DNA of 64,000 bases from Zestomonas insulae. GTDB taxonomy: Bacteria > Pseudomonadota > Gammaproteobacteria > Pseudomonadales > Pseudomonadaceae. Of the stretch, positions 55,837 to 64,000 are shown one piece after another. The stretch spans positions 1-64,000 of the forward strand of contig NZ_JAFEUP010000007.1 in the NCBI RefSeq assembly GCF_016901015.1, written 5' to 3'. Positions within the stretch are counted from its first letter, which is position 1; every line of letters starts with the position of its first letter. The position numbers were made by a program, and so were the translations under genes. The notes under the pieces were generated by a model. It saw only the letters and a list, made by a program, of their open reading frames with translations, was not told where the DNA came from and did no database searches.

Positions 55837-58800
55837 TCAGACCTGGAGCGGGCTGCGCCGGTAGGCGCCGAGCCAGCCGGCGAACTGCGCCTCGTCCATC
55901 GGCTCGCCGAAGTAGAAACCCTGGCCCAGGGTGCAGCCATGCAGGCGCAGGCGGTCGGCCTGGGCATGGTTCTCCACGCCTTCGGCGATGCACTCGAGGC
56001 CGAGGTTGCGGGCGATCACCAGGATGGTCTCCACCAGCATGCGGTCGCTGCCTTCGTTCTCCAGGTCGCTGATGAAACTGCGGTCGATCTTCAGGCGGTC
56101 CAGCGGCAGGCGCTTGAGGTAGGTCAGCGAGGAGTAGCCGGTACCGAAATCGTCGATCGCGAAGCGCACGCCGAGCGCCTTCAGCGCGTGCATGGCGGCG
56201 ATGCACTGGTCGACGTCCTCGAGCAGCACGCCCTCGGTGATCTCCAGCTCCAGCGCGGTGGCCGGCAGGCGATGGCGCTGCAGGCAGTCGCTGACCCGCG
56301 CCACCAGGCCGGCCTGGCGCAGCTCGCGCGGGCTCAGGTTGACCGCCAGGACCAGTTGCGGCCACTGCGCGTGCCAGCGCGCCCGCACCGCGCAGGCGTT
56401 CTCCAGCACCCAGGCGCCGAGTTCCTGGATCAGCCCGGTGTCCTCGGCCAGGGGAATGAATTGGCTGGGCGGAATCTCGCCGCGCTCCGGATGCAGCCAG
56501 CGCAGCAGCACCTCGGCACCGGCCACCTCGCCAGTGGCCAGCGCCAGTTGCGGCTGGAACACCAGGTGCAGCTGGCCGCGCGCCATGGCCTGGCGGAGTT
56601 CGCTCTGCAGCTGCAGGCGCTGGTCGATCACCGCCTGCATTTCCGGGGCGAAGAAGTGCAGCGCGTTGCGCCCGCCGTGCTTGGCGCGGTACATCGCGGT
56701 GTCGGCCTGTTTGAGCACGTCGGCGGCGCCCTGGGTGCCCAGCGGGTGCAGGGCGATGCCGATGCTGGCGCTGACCGACAGCTCGTGCTGGTCGATCTGG
56801 TAGCTGCCGAGCAGGCTCGCGAGCAGCTTCTCGCCGACCTCCGCGGCGTGTTCGCCGGCCGCCGCCGGGCTGTCGCCGAGCGCTTCGAGGAGCACCACGA
56901 ATTCGTCGCCGCCGAGCCGCGCCAGGGTGTCCTCGGCACGCAGGCAGCCGGCCAGGCGTGCGGTGACTTCGCGCAGCAGCGCATCGCCGACCGGGTGGCC
57001 GAGGCTGTCGTTGACCGTCTTGAAGTGGTCGAGGTCGATGAACAGCAGCGCGCCGAAACAGTCCTCGCGTTGCTCGCGGATCATCGCGTGCTGCAGGCGG
57101 TCGAGCAGCAGGCGGCGGTTGGGCAGGCCGGTCAGTTCATCACTGAAGGCCAGCCGTTCGATCTCGCGCTGGTAGCGCTGACGTTCGGAAATATCGGTGA
57201 CGCTGAGCCGCACCAGCGGCCGTTCGCCGCCGGGCAGGCGTACCAGGCGCACCTCGCAGGGACGCTGGCGGCCGGCGGCGTCGCGCATCAGCCACTCGAA
57301 CACCGGCGTCTCGCCTTCCAGCGCGGCGCGCGCATAGGCACGCGCGACTTCCTGCGAGGGGCGCCCGTCGGGCTGCAGCGGCGGGCTGAAACTGGTCGGC
57401 ATGCGGCCGATCAACTGCTCGCGCGGCAAGGCGAACAGGCGCACGGCGTTCTCGTTGGCCTCGACGATGCCGCGCTGGGTGTCGAACATCAGGATCGCTT
57501 CCGGGGCGTGTTCGACCAGGGTGCGGTAGCGCGCTTCCGCCTCGCGCCGCGCGGTGATGTCCTCGACCAGCACCAGACAGGCTTCGAGGCGGCCCTGGGC
57601 GTCGCGCACCGCGCGCAGGCTGAGGCGGGTGAACACCAGGCTGCCGTCGGCGCGCAGGAAGCGCTTGTCCAGCTCGTAGTCGTCGCGCTCGCCGGCGCAC
57701 ACCGCCTGGAACAGTGGCTCCTCCACGGCGACGTCGTCGGCGTGGGTCAGCGCCGTCCAGGTCATGCCGCGCAGCTCGTCGCGGCTGCGCCCGAGGACCT
57801 GGCAGAGCTTGCTGTTGACCTCGAGCCAGATGCGCTGCGGGCCGAGCATGGCCATGCCGATCAGCGGCGCCTCGAAGAACAGCCGCAGCCATTCGTCGCG
57901 CTCGTGCAGCTGCTGCTCGGCGCGCCTGCGTTCGGTGAGGTCCTGCAGCGCGCCATACACGCGCAGCACCCGGTCGCCGTCGCGCTCGACCAGGCCGCGA
58001 ATGCGCACGAAGCGCTGGTTGCCACGCGCGGTGGTCAGGCGCACTTCGATGTCGAACGACTGGCCGCGGCTCAGCGCCTGGGCCAGGGTCTGCTCGGCGA
58101 GGCTCTGGCCGTCGCCGTCGAGGTAGGCGGTCGCCTGGGCAAAGCTCGGTGTCACCCCGCTCGGCTCCAGCTCGTAGATGCGGAAGCAGCCCTCGCTCCA
58201 GAACATGCTGCCGTCGGCCGGGTTCAGCACCCAGCCGCCGATGTCGGCGATCGCCTCGGTCTGTGCCAGCAGGTGGGCCTGGCGCAGCAGTTCCTCGCGG
58301 CGCCGCGCCAGCTCGACGATCTGCTGTTCGCGGGCGCTGACGTCGTGCAGCAGGCCGACGAAATGGCTGATGCCCTGGGCGTCGCGCATCGGTGCCAGGG
58401 TGATCTCGTTCCAGAACTGGCTGCCGTTCTTGCGGTAGTTGCGCAGCACCACCTGGCAGGGGTCGCCGTGCTGCTGGGCGACGCGCAGGCGCTGCAATTC
58501 GTTCTGGTGGCGATCGTCGCCCTGCAGGAAGCGGCAGTTGCGCCCCAGCGCTTCGGCGCTGCTGTAGCCGGTAATCCGCTCGAAGGCCGGGTTGCAGTAG
58601 ATCAGCGGCTGGTCGGCCTGGCGTGCGTCGGCGATGCACACGCCCATCGGGCTGGCGTCGATGGCCAACTGGGTCAGCGCCAGCTGTTGCTGCATGTCCG
58701 CGCTGCGGCTCAGCGCCAGGCGCAGGTCACTGAGGCTGCGGCCGACCAGCAGCGCGGCGAACAGCAGAAACAGCACGCTGAGCTGCAGCTCCAGCGATTG

Positions 58801-59610
58801 CGTACGCAGGCCCAGGTTGTCGCCGGGCAGCGACAGCACCAGCAGCCCCAGGCTGCTCACCAGCGCGCCGCACAGCGCGCCGGGCAGGCCCCAGGCCAGG
58901 GCCAGGCCGAGCAGCACCAGGCCGGTGAGTGGCAGCACCAGCAGCAGCGGCAGCAGGTCCATCGCCCAGGGCAGGCCGACCGCCAGAACCACGATCAGCG
59001 GCCACGGCGGCACCCGGCGCAGCGGCTCGGCGAGCGGCGGCAGGCTGCTGCCGGGCGGCGCCGGCACCCAGCCGCGCTGGCGCAGGGTCAGGGTGAAGTA
59101 GGTCAGCAGCGGAATGGCGAACACCAGGCTGGTCAGGCTGTCGACCAGCCACTGGCTGAGGCTGGCGATCGCCCAGGTGTCCGGCTGCAGCGCGCCGCTG
59201 AGCAGCAGCGTGCCCTGCAGGCCGAGGGCGAGCACGCTGGCCGGGACCAGCACGCCGAGCAGGATGAAACGCAGCAGGTGGTCGAGATCGGGCAGCGCTG
59301 GGTCGAAGCCGCGCAGCCGCAACAGCAGCCAGGCGCAGGCCACGGCGAGGGTTTCCGGCAGCGCGTAGAGCGGCGCCCAGTGCCAGTCGAGGTGCCACAG
59401 CGGCGTGCTGAGCAGGGCATTGAGGAACACCGCAGGGAGCACGCGCGGGCCCCACCAGAGGACGAAGACCAGGGCCAGGGGCAGCGGCAGGTACCAGAAG
59501 GCGACACCGTCGCTGAGGCGGGTGCTGAGAGACAACCAGGACGCCAGGTGGAGCAAAACCAGGGGGAGCCACCAAGTCCATGTGGGCTTACGTTCCGCAA
59601 CGACGTGCAT
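55837..59610 (-). CDS. MASE1-LOV-like-PAS-GGDEF-EAL cyclic-di-GMP signalling protein
   Basis: A 1257-residue membrane signalling protein. Residues 1 to about 295 are a MASE1-type multi-pass domain. Residues about 312-430 are a LOV-like PAS domain: GRNCRFLQG (356-364) carries the photoactive-type Cys359, with FMN-contact Asn391 (NYRKNG) and Asn401 (FWNE). The conserved Gln of the last strand is Leu421 in FVGLLHDV. Three more PAS domains follow (about 445-820). Then comes a GGDEF domain with intact RLGGDEF and an EAL domain with EVLLRWLHPE, VNLSPRELRQ and FAIDDFGTGYSSLTYLK. Both output motifs look competent. GAGG precedes the ATG. Blue-light sensing is inferred from motif only. Confidence 0.88.
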   Translation of the reverse strand: MHVVAERKPTWTWWLPLVLLHLASWLSLSTRLSDGVAFWYLPLPLALVFVLWWGPRVLPAVFLNALLSTPLWHLDWHWAPLYALPETLAVACAWLLLRLRGFDPALPDLDHLLRFILLGVLVPASVLALGLQGTLLLSGALQPDTWAIASLSQWLVDSLTSLVFAIPLLTYFTLTLRQRGWVPAPPGSSLPPLAEPLRRVPPWPLIVVLAVGLPWAMDLLPLLLVLPLTGLVLLGLALAWGLPGALCGALVSSLGLLVLSLPGDNLGLRTQSLELQLSVLFLLFAALLVGRSLSDLRLALSRSADMQQQLALTQLAIDASPMGVCIADARQADQPLIYCNPAFERITGYSSAEALGRNCRFLQGDDRHQNELQRLRVAQQHGDPCQVVLRNYRKNGSQFWNEITLAPMRDAQGISHFVGLLHDVSAREQQIVELARRREELLRQAHLLAQTEAIADIGGWVLNPADGSMFWSEGCFRIYELEPSGVTPSFAQATAYLDGDGQSLAEQTLAQALSRGQSFDIEVRLTTARGNQRFVRIRGLVERDGDRVLRVYGALQDLTERRRAEQQLHERDEWLRLFFEAPLIGMAMLGPQRIWLEVNSKLCQVLGRSRDELRGMTWTALTHADDVAVEEPLFQAVCAGERDDYELDKRFLRADGSLVFTRLSLRAVRDAQGRLEACLVLVEDITARREAEARYRTLVEHAPEAILMFDTQRGIVEANENAVRLFALPREQLIGRMPTSFSPPLQPDGRPSQEVARAYARAALEGETPVFEWLMRDAAGRQRPCEVRLVRLPGGERPLVRLSVTDISERQRYQREIERLAFSDELTGLPNRRLLLDRLQHAMIREQREDCFGALLFIDLDHFKTVNDSLGHPVGDALLREVTARLAGCLRAEDTLARLGGDEFVVLLEALGDSPAAAGEHAAEVGEKLLASLLGSYQIDQHELSVSASIGIALHPLGTQGAADVLKQADTAMYRAKHGGRNALHFFAPEMQAVIDQRLQLQSELRQAMARGQLHLVFQPQLALATGEVAGAEVLLRWLHPERGEIPPSQFIPLAEDTGLIQELGAWVLENACAVRARWHAQWPQLVLAVNLSPRELRQAGLVARVSDCLQRHRLPATALELEITEGVLLEDVDQCIAAMHALKALGVRFAIDDFGTGYSSLTYLKRLPLDRLKIDRSFISDLENEGSDRMLVETILVIARNLGLECIAEGVENHAQADRLRLHGCTLGQGFYFGEPMDEAQFAGWLGAYRRSPLQV

Positions 59611-59706
59611 GCTGACCTCGTGTCAATCCGCCGAGACAGCATAGAACATGTTCTGCACACCGCGCGCTTGAGCGCCGCGGCCCGTGCGCCGGGGGCTAGC
59701 GGCGGA

Positions 59707-61020
59707 TCAGGCGGCGTCGCGTGGCAGCAGCAGGCCCAGCGGCAGGCAGACGCGCGCCTCGAGGCCGCCGCCGGAGCGGTTGCGCAGCTCGACGCTGCCG
59801 CCGTGCTGGGCGGCGATGCGCTTGACGATCGCCAGGCCGAGCCCGGTGCCACGTCCGCCGCGCGCCCGGTCGCCGCGGATGAACGGGGTGAAGATGCTTT
59901 CCAGCTCGCCGGGATCGAGGCCGGCGCCGCGGTCCAGCACGCTGAGCACCACGTAGGGCGCGCTGCTGTCGCCGGACAGGTAGGCGGCCACCTCCACCGA
60001 GCTGCCGCCGTGGTGCAGGGCGTTCTCGATCAGGTTGTTGAGCAGCCGCTTCATCGACAGGCGCCGCAGCGGGAACACCGGCAGCGCCTCCAGGCACAGG
60101 CGCACGCGCTCCTGCGGATGGTTGAACGGTGCCACGACCTCGCGCACCAGCTCGCTCAGCTCGAGTTCTTCGAGGCGCTCGTCGCGACCGTCACGGATGA
60201 AGGCGAGGAACTGGTCGAGAATCGCGTCCATGTCCTCGATGTCGCGGACCATGTCCTCGGTCAGTTCGGCATCGTTATCGAGCAGTTCGAGCGACAGGCG
60301 CAGACGGGTCAGCGGCGTGCGCAGGTCGTGCGACACCCCGGCGAGCATCAGCTCGCGCTCGCGGGCCGCCTGCTCGACGTCCTCGGCCATCTGGTTGAAG
60401 GCGCGGTACACCTCGGTCATCTCGCTCGGCGTGTCGCTGATCGGCAGGCGCACGCTGCGCCCCTGGCCGAGGCCGCGGGCGGCGAACACCAGGCGCTTGA
60501 GCGGCGCACTGAGCTGGCGCACGAAAATCCACGCTGCCGCGGTGGACAGCAGGCCGATGCCGAGGAACCAGCCGAGCACGCTCCAGATCTTCTGCCCGCG
60601 CAGCGGGTGCGGGTACAGCGGCACTTCGACCCAGCCTTCGCCGAGGCTCGGCGCGCGCACCCACAGCGCCGAGGGATGGTGCACGCGCAGACGGGTCTCG
60701 GTGTCCGGGCCGAGCTCCATGCGCATTTGCCGCTGGAACACGTCGGTGTACGGCCAGTGGTATTCGCCGGGCGGCGCCTCGGCATCCGGGCGCCAGCGCA
60801 GGCCGGCGGCCTTGGCCACCTCGTCGCGCGATTCGGCGTGGGTCGCCCAGTAGGCGCGCAGGGTCAGCGCCGCGCCGTGGCTGTACTGGCGGTCGACCAG
60901 CACGTCCTCGTTCATTAGCAGGTAGACCAGGGTCAGCGCCTTGGAAAACAGCACGACGATCAGCACCAGCCACAGGGTGCGGGCGAAGAAGCTTTGCGGG
61001 AACCAGACCGGGGTTTTCAT
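59707..61020 (-). CDS. amgS: Sensor histidine kinase AmgS (EnvZ-type)
   Basis: A 437-residue two-transmembrane sensor kinase. One TM is near residues 13-36 and the second near 150-168, framing a periplasmic sensor of about 110 residues. A HAMP domain, the phosphoacceptor H-box AGVSHDLRTPLTRLRL, an N-box NNLIENALHH and G-boxes RGAGLDPGE and GTGLGLAIVKRIA follow. With AmgR it controls the envelope-stress response linked to aminoglycoside tolerance in P. aeruginosa. It is downstream of amgR, with a REP-like repeat between them. Confidence 0.94.
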   Translation of the reverse strand: MKTPVWFPQSFFARTLWLVLIVVLFSKALTLVYLLMNEDVLVDRQYSHGAALTLRAYWATHAESRDEVAKAAGLRWRPDAEAPPGEYHWPYTDVFQRQMRMELGPDTETRLRVHHPSALWVRAPSLGEGWVEVPLYPHPLRGQKIWSVLGWFLGIGLLSTAAAWIFVRQLSAPLKRLVFAARGLGQGRSVRLPISDTPSEMTEVYRAFNQMAEDVEQAARERELMLAGVSHDLRTPLTRLRLSLELLDNDAELTEDMVRDIEDMDAILDQFLAFIRDGRDERLEELELSELVREVVAPFNHPQERVRLCLEALPVFPLRRLSMKRLLNNLIENALHHGGSSVEVAAYLSGDSSAPYVVLSVLDRGAGLDPGELESIFTPFIRGDRARGGRGTGLGLAIVKRIAAQHGGSVELRNRSGGGLEARVCLPLGLLLPRDAA

Positions 61021-61037
61021 AGCGGCCTATCGGACGC

Positions 61038-61094
61038 GGAGGAGCGGGCCATGCCCGCGAGGTGGTTGCACGGTGGCATGGCGCGCTCCTACAC
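61038..61094. repeat. REP-like inverted repeat inside the amgR-amgS operon
   Basis: GGAGCGGGCCATGCCCGCG (61041-61059) is itself a palindrome of the common Pseudomonas REP type. It pairs with GGCATGGCGCGCTCC (61075-61089) at 14 of 15 positions. It occupies most of the 78-bp amgR-amgS gap and could affect the amount of kinase made per regulator by altering mRNA decay. Confidence 0.75.
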
Positions 61095-61098
61095 AGGC

Positions 61099-61827
61099 TT
61101 ACTTGCTGCCATCGGGCACGAACACGTAGCCGACACCCCAGACCGTCTGGATGTAGCGCGGCTTGGCCGGATCCGGTTCGATCAGCCGGCGCAGGCGCGA
61201 GATCTGCACGTCGATGGAACGCTCCAGAGCGTCCCACTCACGGCCGCGCGCCAGGTTCATCAGCTTGTCGCGGGTCAGCGGTTCGCGAGCGTGCTGGACC
61301 AGCGCCTTGAGCACCGCGAACTCGCCGGTGGTGAGCATGTGCACTTCGTCGCCCTTCTTCAGCTCGCGGGTCGCCAGCGACAGCTGGTAGTCGCCGAAGC
61401 TCACGGTCTCCTCGTCGCTGGCCGGCGCTCCAGGCACCACCGGCGCCTGGCGGCGCAGCACGGCCTTGATCCGCGCCAGCAGTTCGCGCGGGTTGAACGG
61501 CTTGCCGAGGTAGTCGTCGGCGCCCTGTTCGAGGCCCTGGATGCGGCTCGACTCGTCGCCCTTGGCGGTGAGCATGATGATCGGCATCTGGTTGTTGGTC
61601 TCGCGCAGGCGGCGGCAGGCGGACAGGCCGTCCTCGCCGGGCAGCATCAGGTCGAGGACCAGCAGCTGGAACAGTTCACGGGCCAGCAGGCGGTCCATCT
61701 GCTCGACGTTTTCCACCGAGCGCACCCGGTAACCCTGCTCGCTGAGGAAGCGTTCGAGCAGGCGGCGCAGGCCCGGGTCGTCGTCAACGATAAGAATCTT
61801 CTCGCCTTCGGTAACGGCAGTGCTCAT
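61099..61827 (-). CDS. amgR: Response regulator AmgR (OmpR-type)
   Basis: A 242-residue OmpR/PhoB-class regulator. The receiver domain (about residues 10-125) has ILIVDDDPGLRRLL, the phosphoacceptor Asp in LLVLDLMLPGEDGL, and MLTAKGDE with the conserved Lys later in YLGKPFNPREL. The C-terminal winged helix ends in SRLRRLIEPDPAKPRYIQTVWG. AAGGAG lies 6 bases before the ATG at 61827; the frame extends 39 codons upstream without a signal. It is encoded before amgS and divergent from tex. Confidence 0.95.
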   Translation of the reverse strand: MSTAVTEGEKILIVDDDPGLRRLLERFLSEQGYRVRSVENVEQMDRLLARELFQLLVLDLMLPGEDGLSACRRLRETNNQMPIIMLTAKGDESSRIQGLEQGADDYLGKPFNPRELLARIKAVLRRQAPVVPGAPASDEETVSFGDYQLSLATRELKKGDEVHMLTTGEFAVLKALVQHAREPLTRDKLMNLARGREWDALERSIDVQISRLRRLIEPDPAKPRYIQTVWGVGYVFVPDGSK

Positions 61828-62054
61828 ACGGACTCCTTCAAAATCGCCGGCCATTATGCCGCAGGCCCCGCGCGGCACGGGCACTGCATTCGTTAGCAGA
61901 TTTTTCCCCTGCCGAGGGAACCGCACCCGCGCCAGCCGGTCCATCCGCCACCCAGCGCTTTTGCCGAGCGGCGCTGGGCAGGCTGGTTATAATGCCGGCC
62001 CTCGCGTGCCCGCGCGGCGTGTCTTTCTTTTTATCAGTGTTTGGGGAAGTTCTA

Positions 62055-64000
62055 TGTCATCCCAGGTCAAGGACAGCATCAATCAACGCATCGCCGAGGA
62101 ACTTTCCGCCCTGCCCAGCGGGCGCGTGCAGCCGCAACAGGTGGCCGCCGCGGTGGCGTTGCTCGACGAGGGTTCGACCGTACCCTTTATCGCCCGTTAC
62201 CGCAAAGAGGTCACCGGCAGCCTGGATGACACCCAGTTGCGCCTGCTCGAAGAGCGCCTGCGCTACCTGCGCGAGCTGGAAGAGCGGCGCACTGCGATCC
62301 TCGCCAGCATCGAGGAACAGGGCAAGCTGACGCCCGAGCTGAGCCGCGAGATCAATCTCGCCGACACCAAGACCCGCCTCGAAGACCTCTACCTGCCGTA
62401 CAAGCAGAAGCGCCGCACCAAGGGCCAGATCGCCCTGGAAGCCGGCCTCGGCGAACTGGCCGACGCACTGTTCAACGACCCGAGCCTGGAACCGGAAGCC
62501 GAAGCGGCGCGCTTCGTCGATGCCGACAAGGGCTTCGCCGACCTCAAGGCGGTGCTCGAGGGCGCCAAGTACATCCTCATGGAGCGCTTCGCCGAAGACG
62601 CCACGCTGCTCGACCGCCTGCGCGGCTTCCTCAAGGACAACGCCAGCGTCAGCGCGCGCCTGGTGCCGGGCAAGGAAACCGAAGGGGCGAAGTTCAGCGA
62701 CTACTTCGAGCATGACGAACCGCTGAAGAAGATGCCTTCGCACCGCGCCCTGGCCATTTTCCGCGGGCGCAACGAAGGCGTGCTGAGCGCCGCGCTGAAG
62801 GTCGGCGAGGAGACGCCCGGCAGCCTGCACCCGTGCGAAGGCATGATCGGCGAGCGCTTCGGCATCGCCGCGCGCGGCCGCGCCGCCGACAAGTGGCTGG
62901 CCGAAGTGGTGCGCTGGACCTGGAAGGTCAAGCTCTACAGCCACCTGGAAACCGACCTGTTCGGCGAACTGCGCGAGCAGGCCGAAGACGAGGCGATCAG
63001 CGTGTTCGCCCGCAACCTGCACGACCTGCTGCTCGCCGCCCCGGCCGGCCCGCGCGCCACCCTCGGCCTCGACCCGGGCCTGCGCACCGGCTGCAAGGTC
63101 GCCGTGGTGGATGCCACCGGCAAGCTGCTCGACACCGCCACCGTCTACCCGCACGCGCCGCGCAACGACTGGGACGGCACCCTGGCGGTGCTCGCCAAGC
63201 TGTGCGCCAAGCACGCGGTCGACCTGATCGCCATCGGCAACGGCACCGCCAGCCGCGAGACCGACAAGCTGGCCGGCGACCTGATCAAGAAACTGCCAGG
63301 CCTCAAGCTGACCAAGATCATGGTCAGCGAAGCCGGCGCCTCGGTGTACTCGGCCTCCGAACTGGCGGCCAAGGAATTCCCCGACCTCGACGTGTCGATT
63401 CGTGGCGCGGTGTCGATCGCCCGCCGCCTGCAGGACCCGCTGGCCGAGCTGGTGAAGATCGATCCGAAGTCGATCGGCGTCGGCCAGTACCAGCACGACG
63501 TGTCGCAGCTCAAGCTGGCACGCTCGCTGGACGCGGTGGTCGAGGACTGCGTGAACGCCGTCGGCGTCGACGTCAACACCGCCTCGGTGGCGCTGCTGGC
63601 ACGCATCTCCGGGCTGAACAGCACGCTGGCGCAGAACATCGTGCAGTTCCGCGACGCCAACGGCGCGTTCAAGAGCCGCGACGCACTGAAGAAGGTGCCG
63701 CGCCTCGGCGACAAGACCTTCGAGCTGGCCGCCGGCTTCCTCCGCGTGATGAACGGCGACAACCCGCTGGACGGCTCGGCGGTGCACCCGGAAACCTACC
63801 CGCTGGTGCAGCGCATCGCCGAAGGCACCAGCCGCGACATCCGCTCGCTGATCGGCGACTCGGGCTTCCTCAAACGCCTCGATCCCAAGCAGTTCACCGA
63901 CGAGCGCTTCGGCCTGCCGACCGTCACCGACATCCTCAAGGAACTCGACAAGCCGAGCCGCGACCCGCGCCCGGAGTTCAAGACCGCGGCGTTCCAGGAC
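62055..64000 (+). CDS. tex: Tex transcription accessory / RNA-binding protein (3' end beyond window)
   Basis: The first 648 codons of Tex, a nucleic-acid-binding protein of about 780 residues related to eukaryotic Spt6. Visible parts are the Tex N-terminal helical domain (GSTVPFIARYRKEVTGSLDD, LEDLYLPYKQKRRTKGQ), the YqgF/RNase H-like core (TLGLDPGLRTGCKVAVVD) and HhH regions (NTASVALLARISGLNSTLAQ). The C-terminal S1 domain lies past the window end. A GGGGAAG directly precedes the ATG. The frame is open to base 64000. Confidence 0.95.

Noticed and set aside
55939..60918. Very long open frame on the plus strand opposite the GGDEF-EAL and amgS genes
   Set aside because: It is antisense to two clearly real genes and low in family features; long antisense frames are expected in DNA this rich in G+C.

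Overview
The window looks like a chromosome segment of a high-GC Pseudomonas of the P. aeruginosa lineage. The main reason is gene order. From about 15.8 kb to the right end the genes run arcD-arcA-arcB-arcC, fabY, cysQ, nudE, yrfG, a LysR gene, fdhD, a YdeP-type molybdoenzyme, small exported proteins, a thioesterase, an iron alcohol dehydrogenase, acyl-CoA and 3-hydroxyacyl-CoA dehydrogenases, a LysR gene, pckA, hslO, hslR, rimB-rimK, amgS/amgR and tex. From memory this is the PA5170-PA5201 order of P. aeruginosa PAO1, with extra genes inserted at a few points. No tRNA, rRNA, CRISPR array or complete insertion sequence was seen.

Left part (1-15.3 kb): an accessory surface-polysaccharide island. 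It begins with gene debris: the 3' part of a P2-like baseplate gene V, a gene W start fused in frame to a LuxR-type DNA-binding domain, and a frameshifted reverse-strand remnant. A good sigma70-like promoter (1303-1331) then precedes a tightly overlapping operon: a GT2 glycosyltransferase, rmlBDAC (dTDP-L-rhamnose) and the wzm/wzt O-antigen ABC exporter. Downstream lie two methyltransferases, a beta-propeller-like protein, a WbsX-type protein, an APS kinase (cysC) and a flavoprotein. From rmlC onward the DNA is visibly richer in A+T than rmlBDA, as expected for a mosaic O-antigen locus. A 5' fragment of a dctD-like gene marks the right edge.

Centre (15.8-40.4 kb): the arcDABC operon sits behind a plausible ANR box and has internal hairpins. 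It is followed by fatty-acid initiation (fabY), PAP/nucleotide housekeeping (cysQ, nudE, yrfG), a FdhD/YdeP-type pair, three small exported proteins (two of them glycine-zipper paralogues), a membrane GGDEF-EAL protein and a reverse-strand acyl-CoA oxidation cluster with a divergent LysR gene.

Variable interval (40.4-49.8 kb), between that LysR gene and pckA: a divergent tubulin/FtsZ-superfamily protein, a Baeyer-Villiger-type monooxygenase, an SMP-30-like propeller protein, an RTX repeat gene broken by one in-frame TAG, and a RecQ-type helicase without an HRDC domain.

Right end (50-64 kb): pckA, the Hsp33 and Hsp15 chaperone genes, rimB-rimK, a SapC-family protein, a MASE1/LOV-like/PAS/GGDEF/EAL protein, the AmgRS two-component system and the first 648 codons of tex. 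Several intergenic gaps carry palindromic elements: three REP-like inverted repeats and two copies of a larger nested palindrome.
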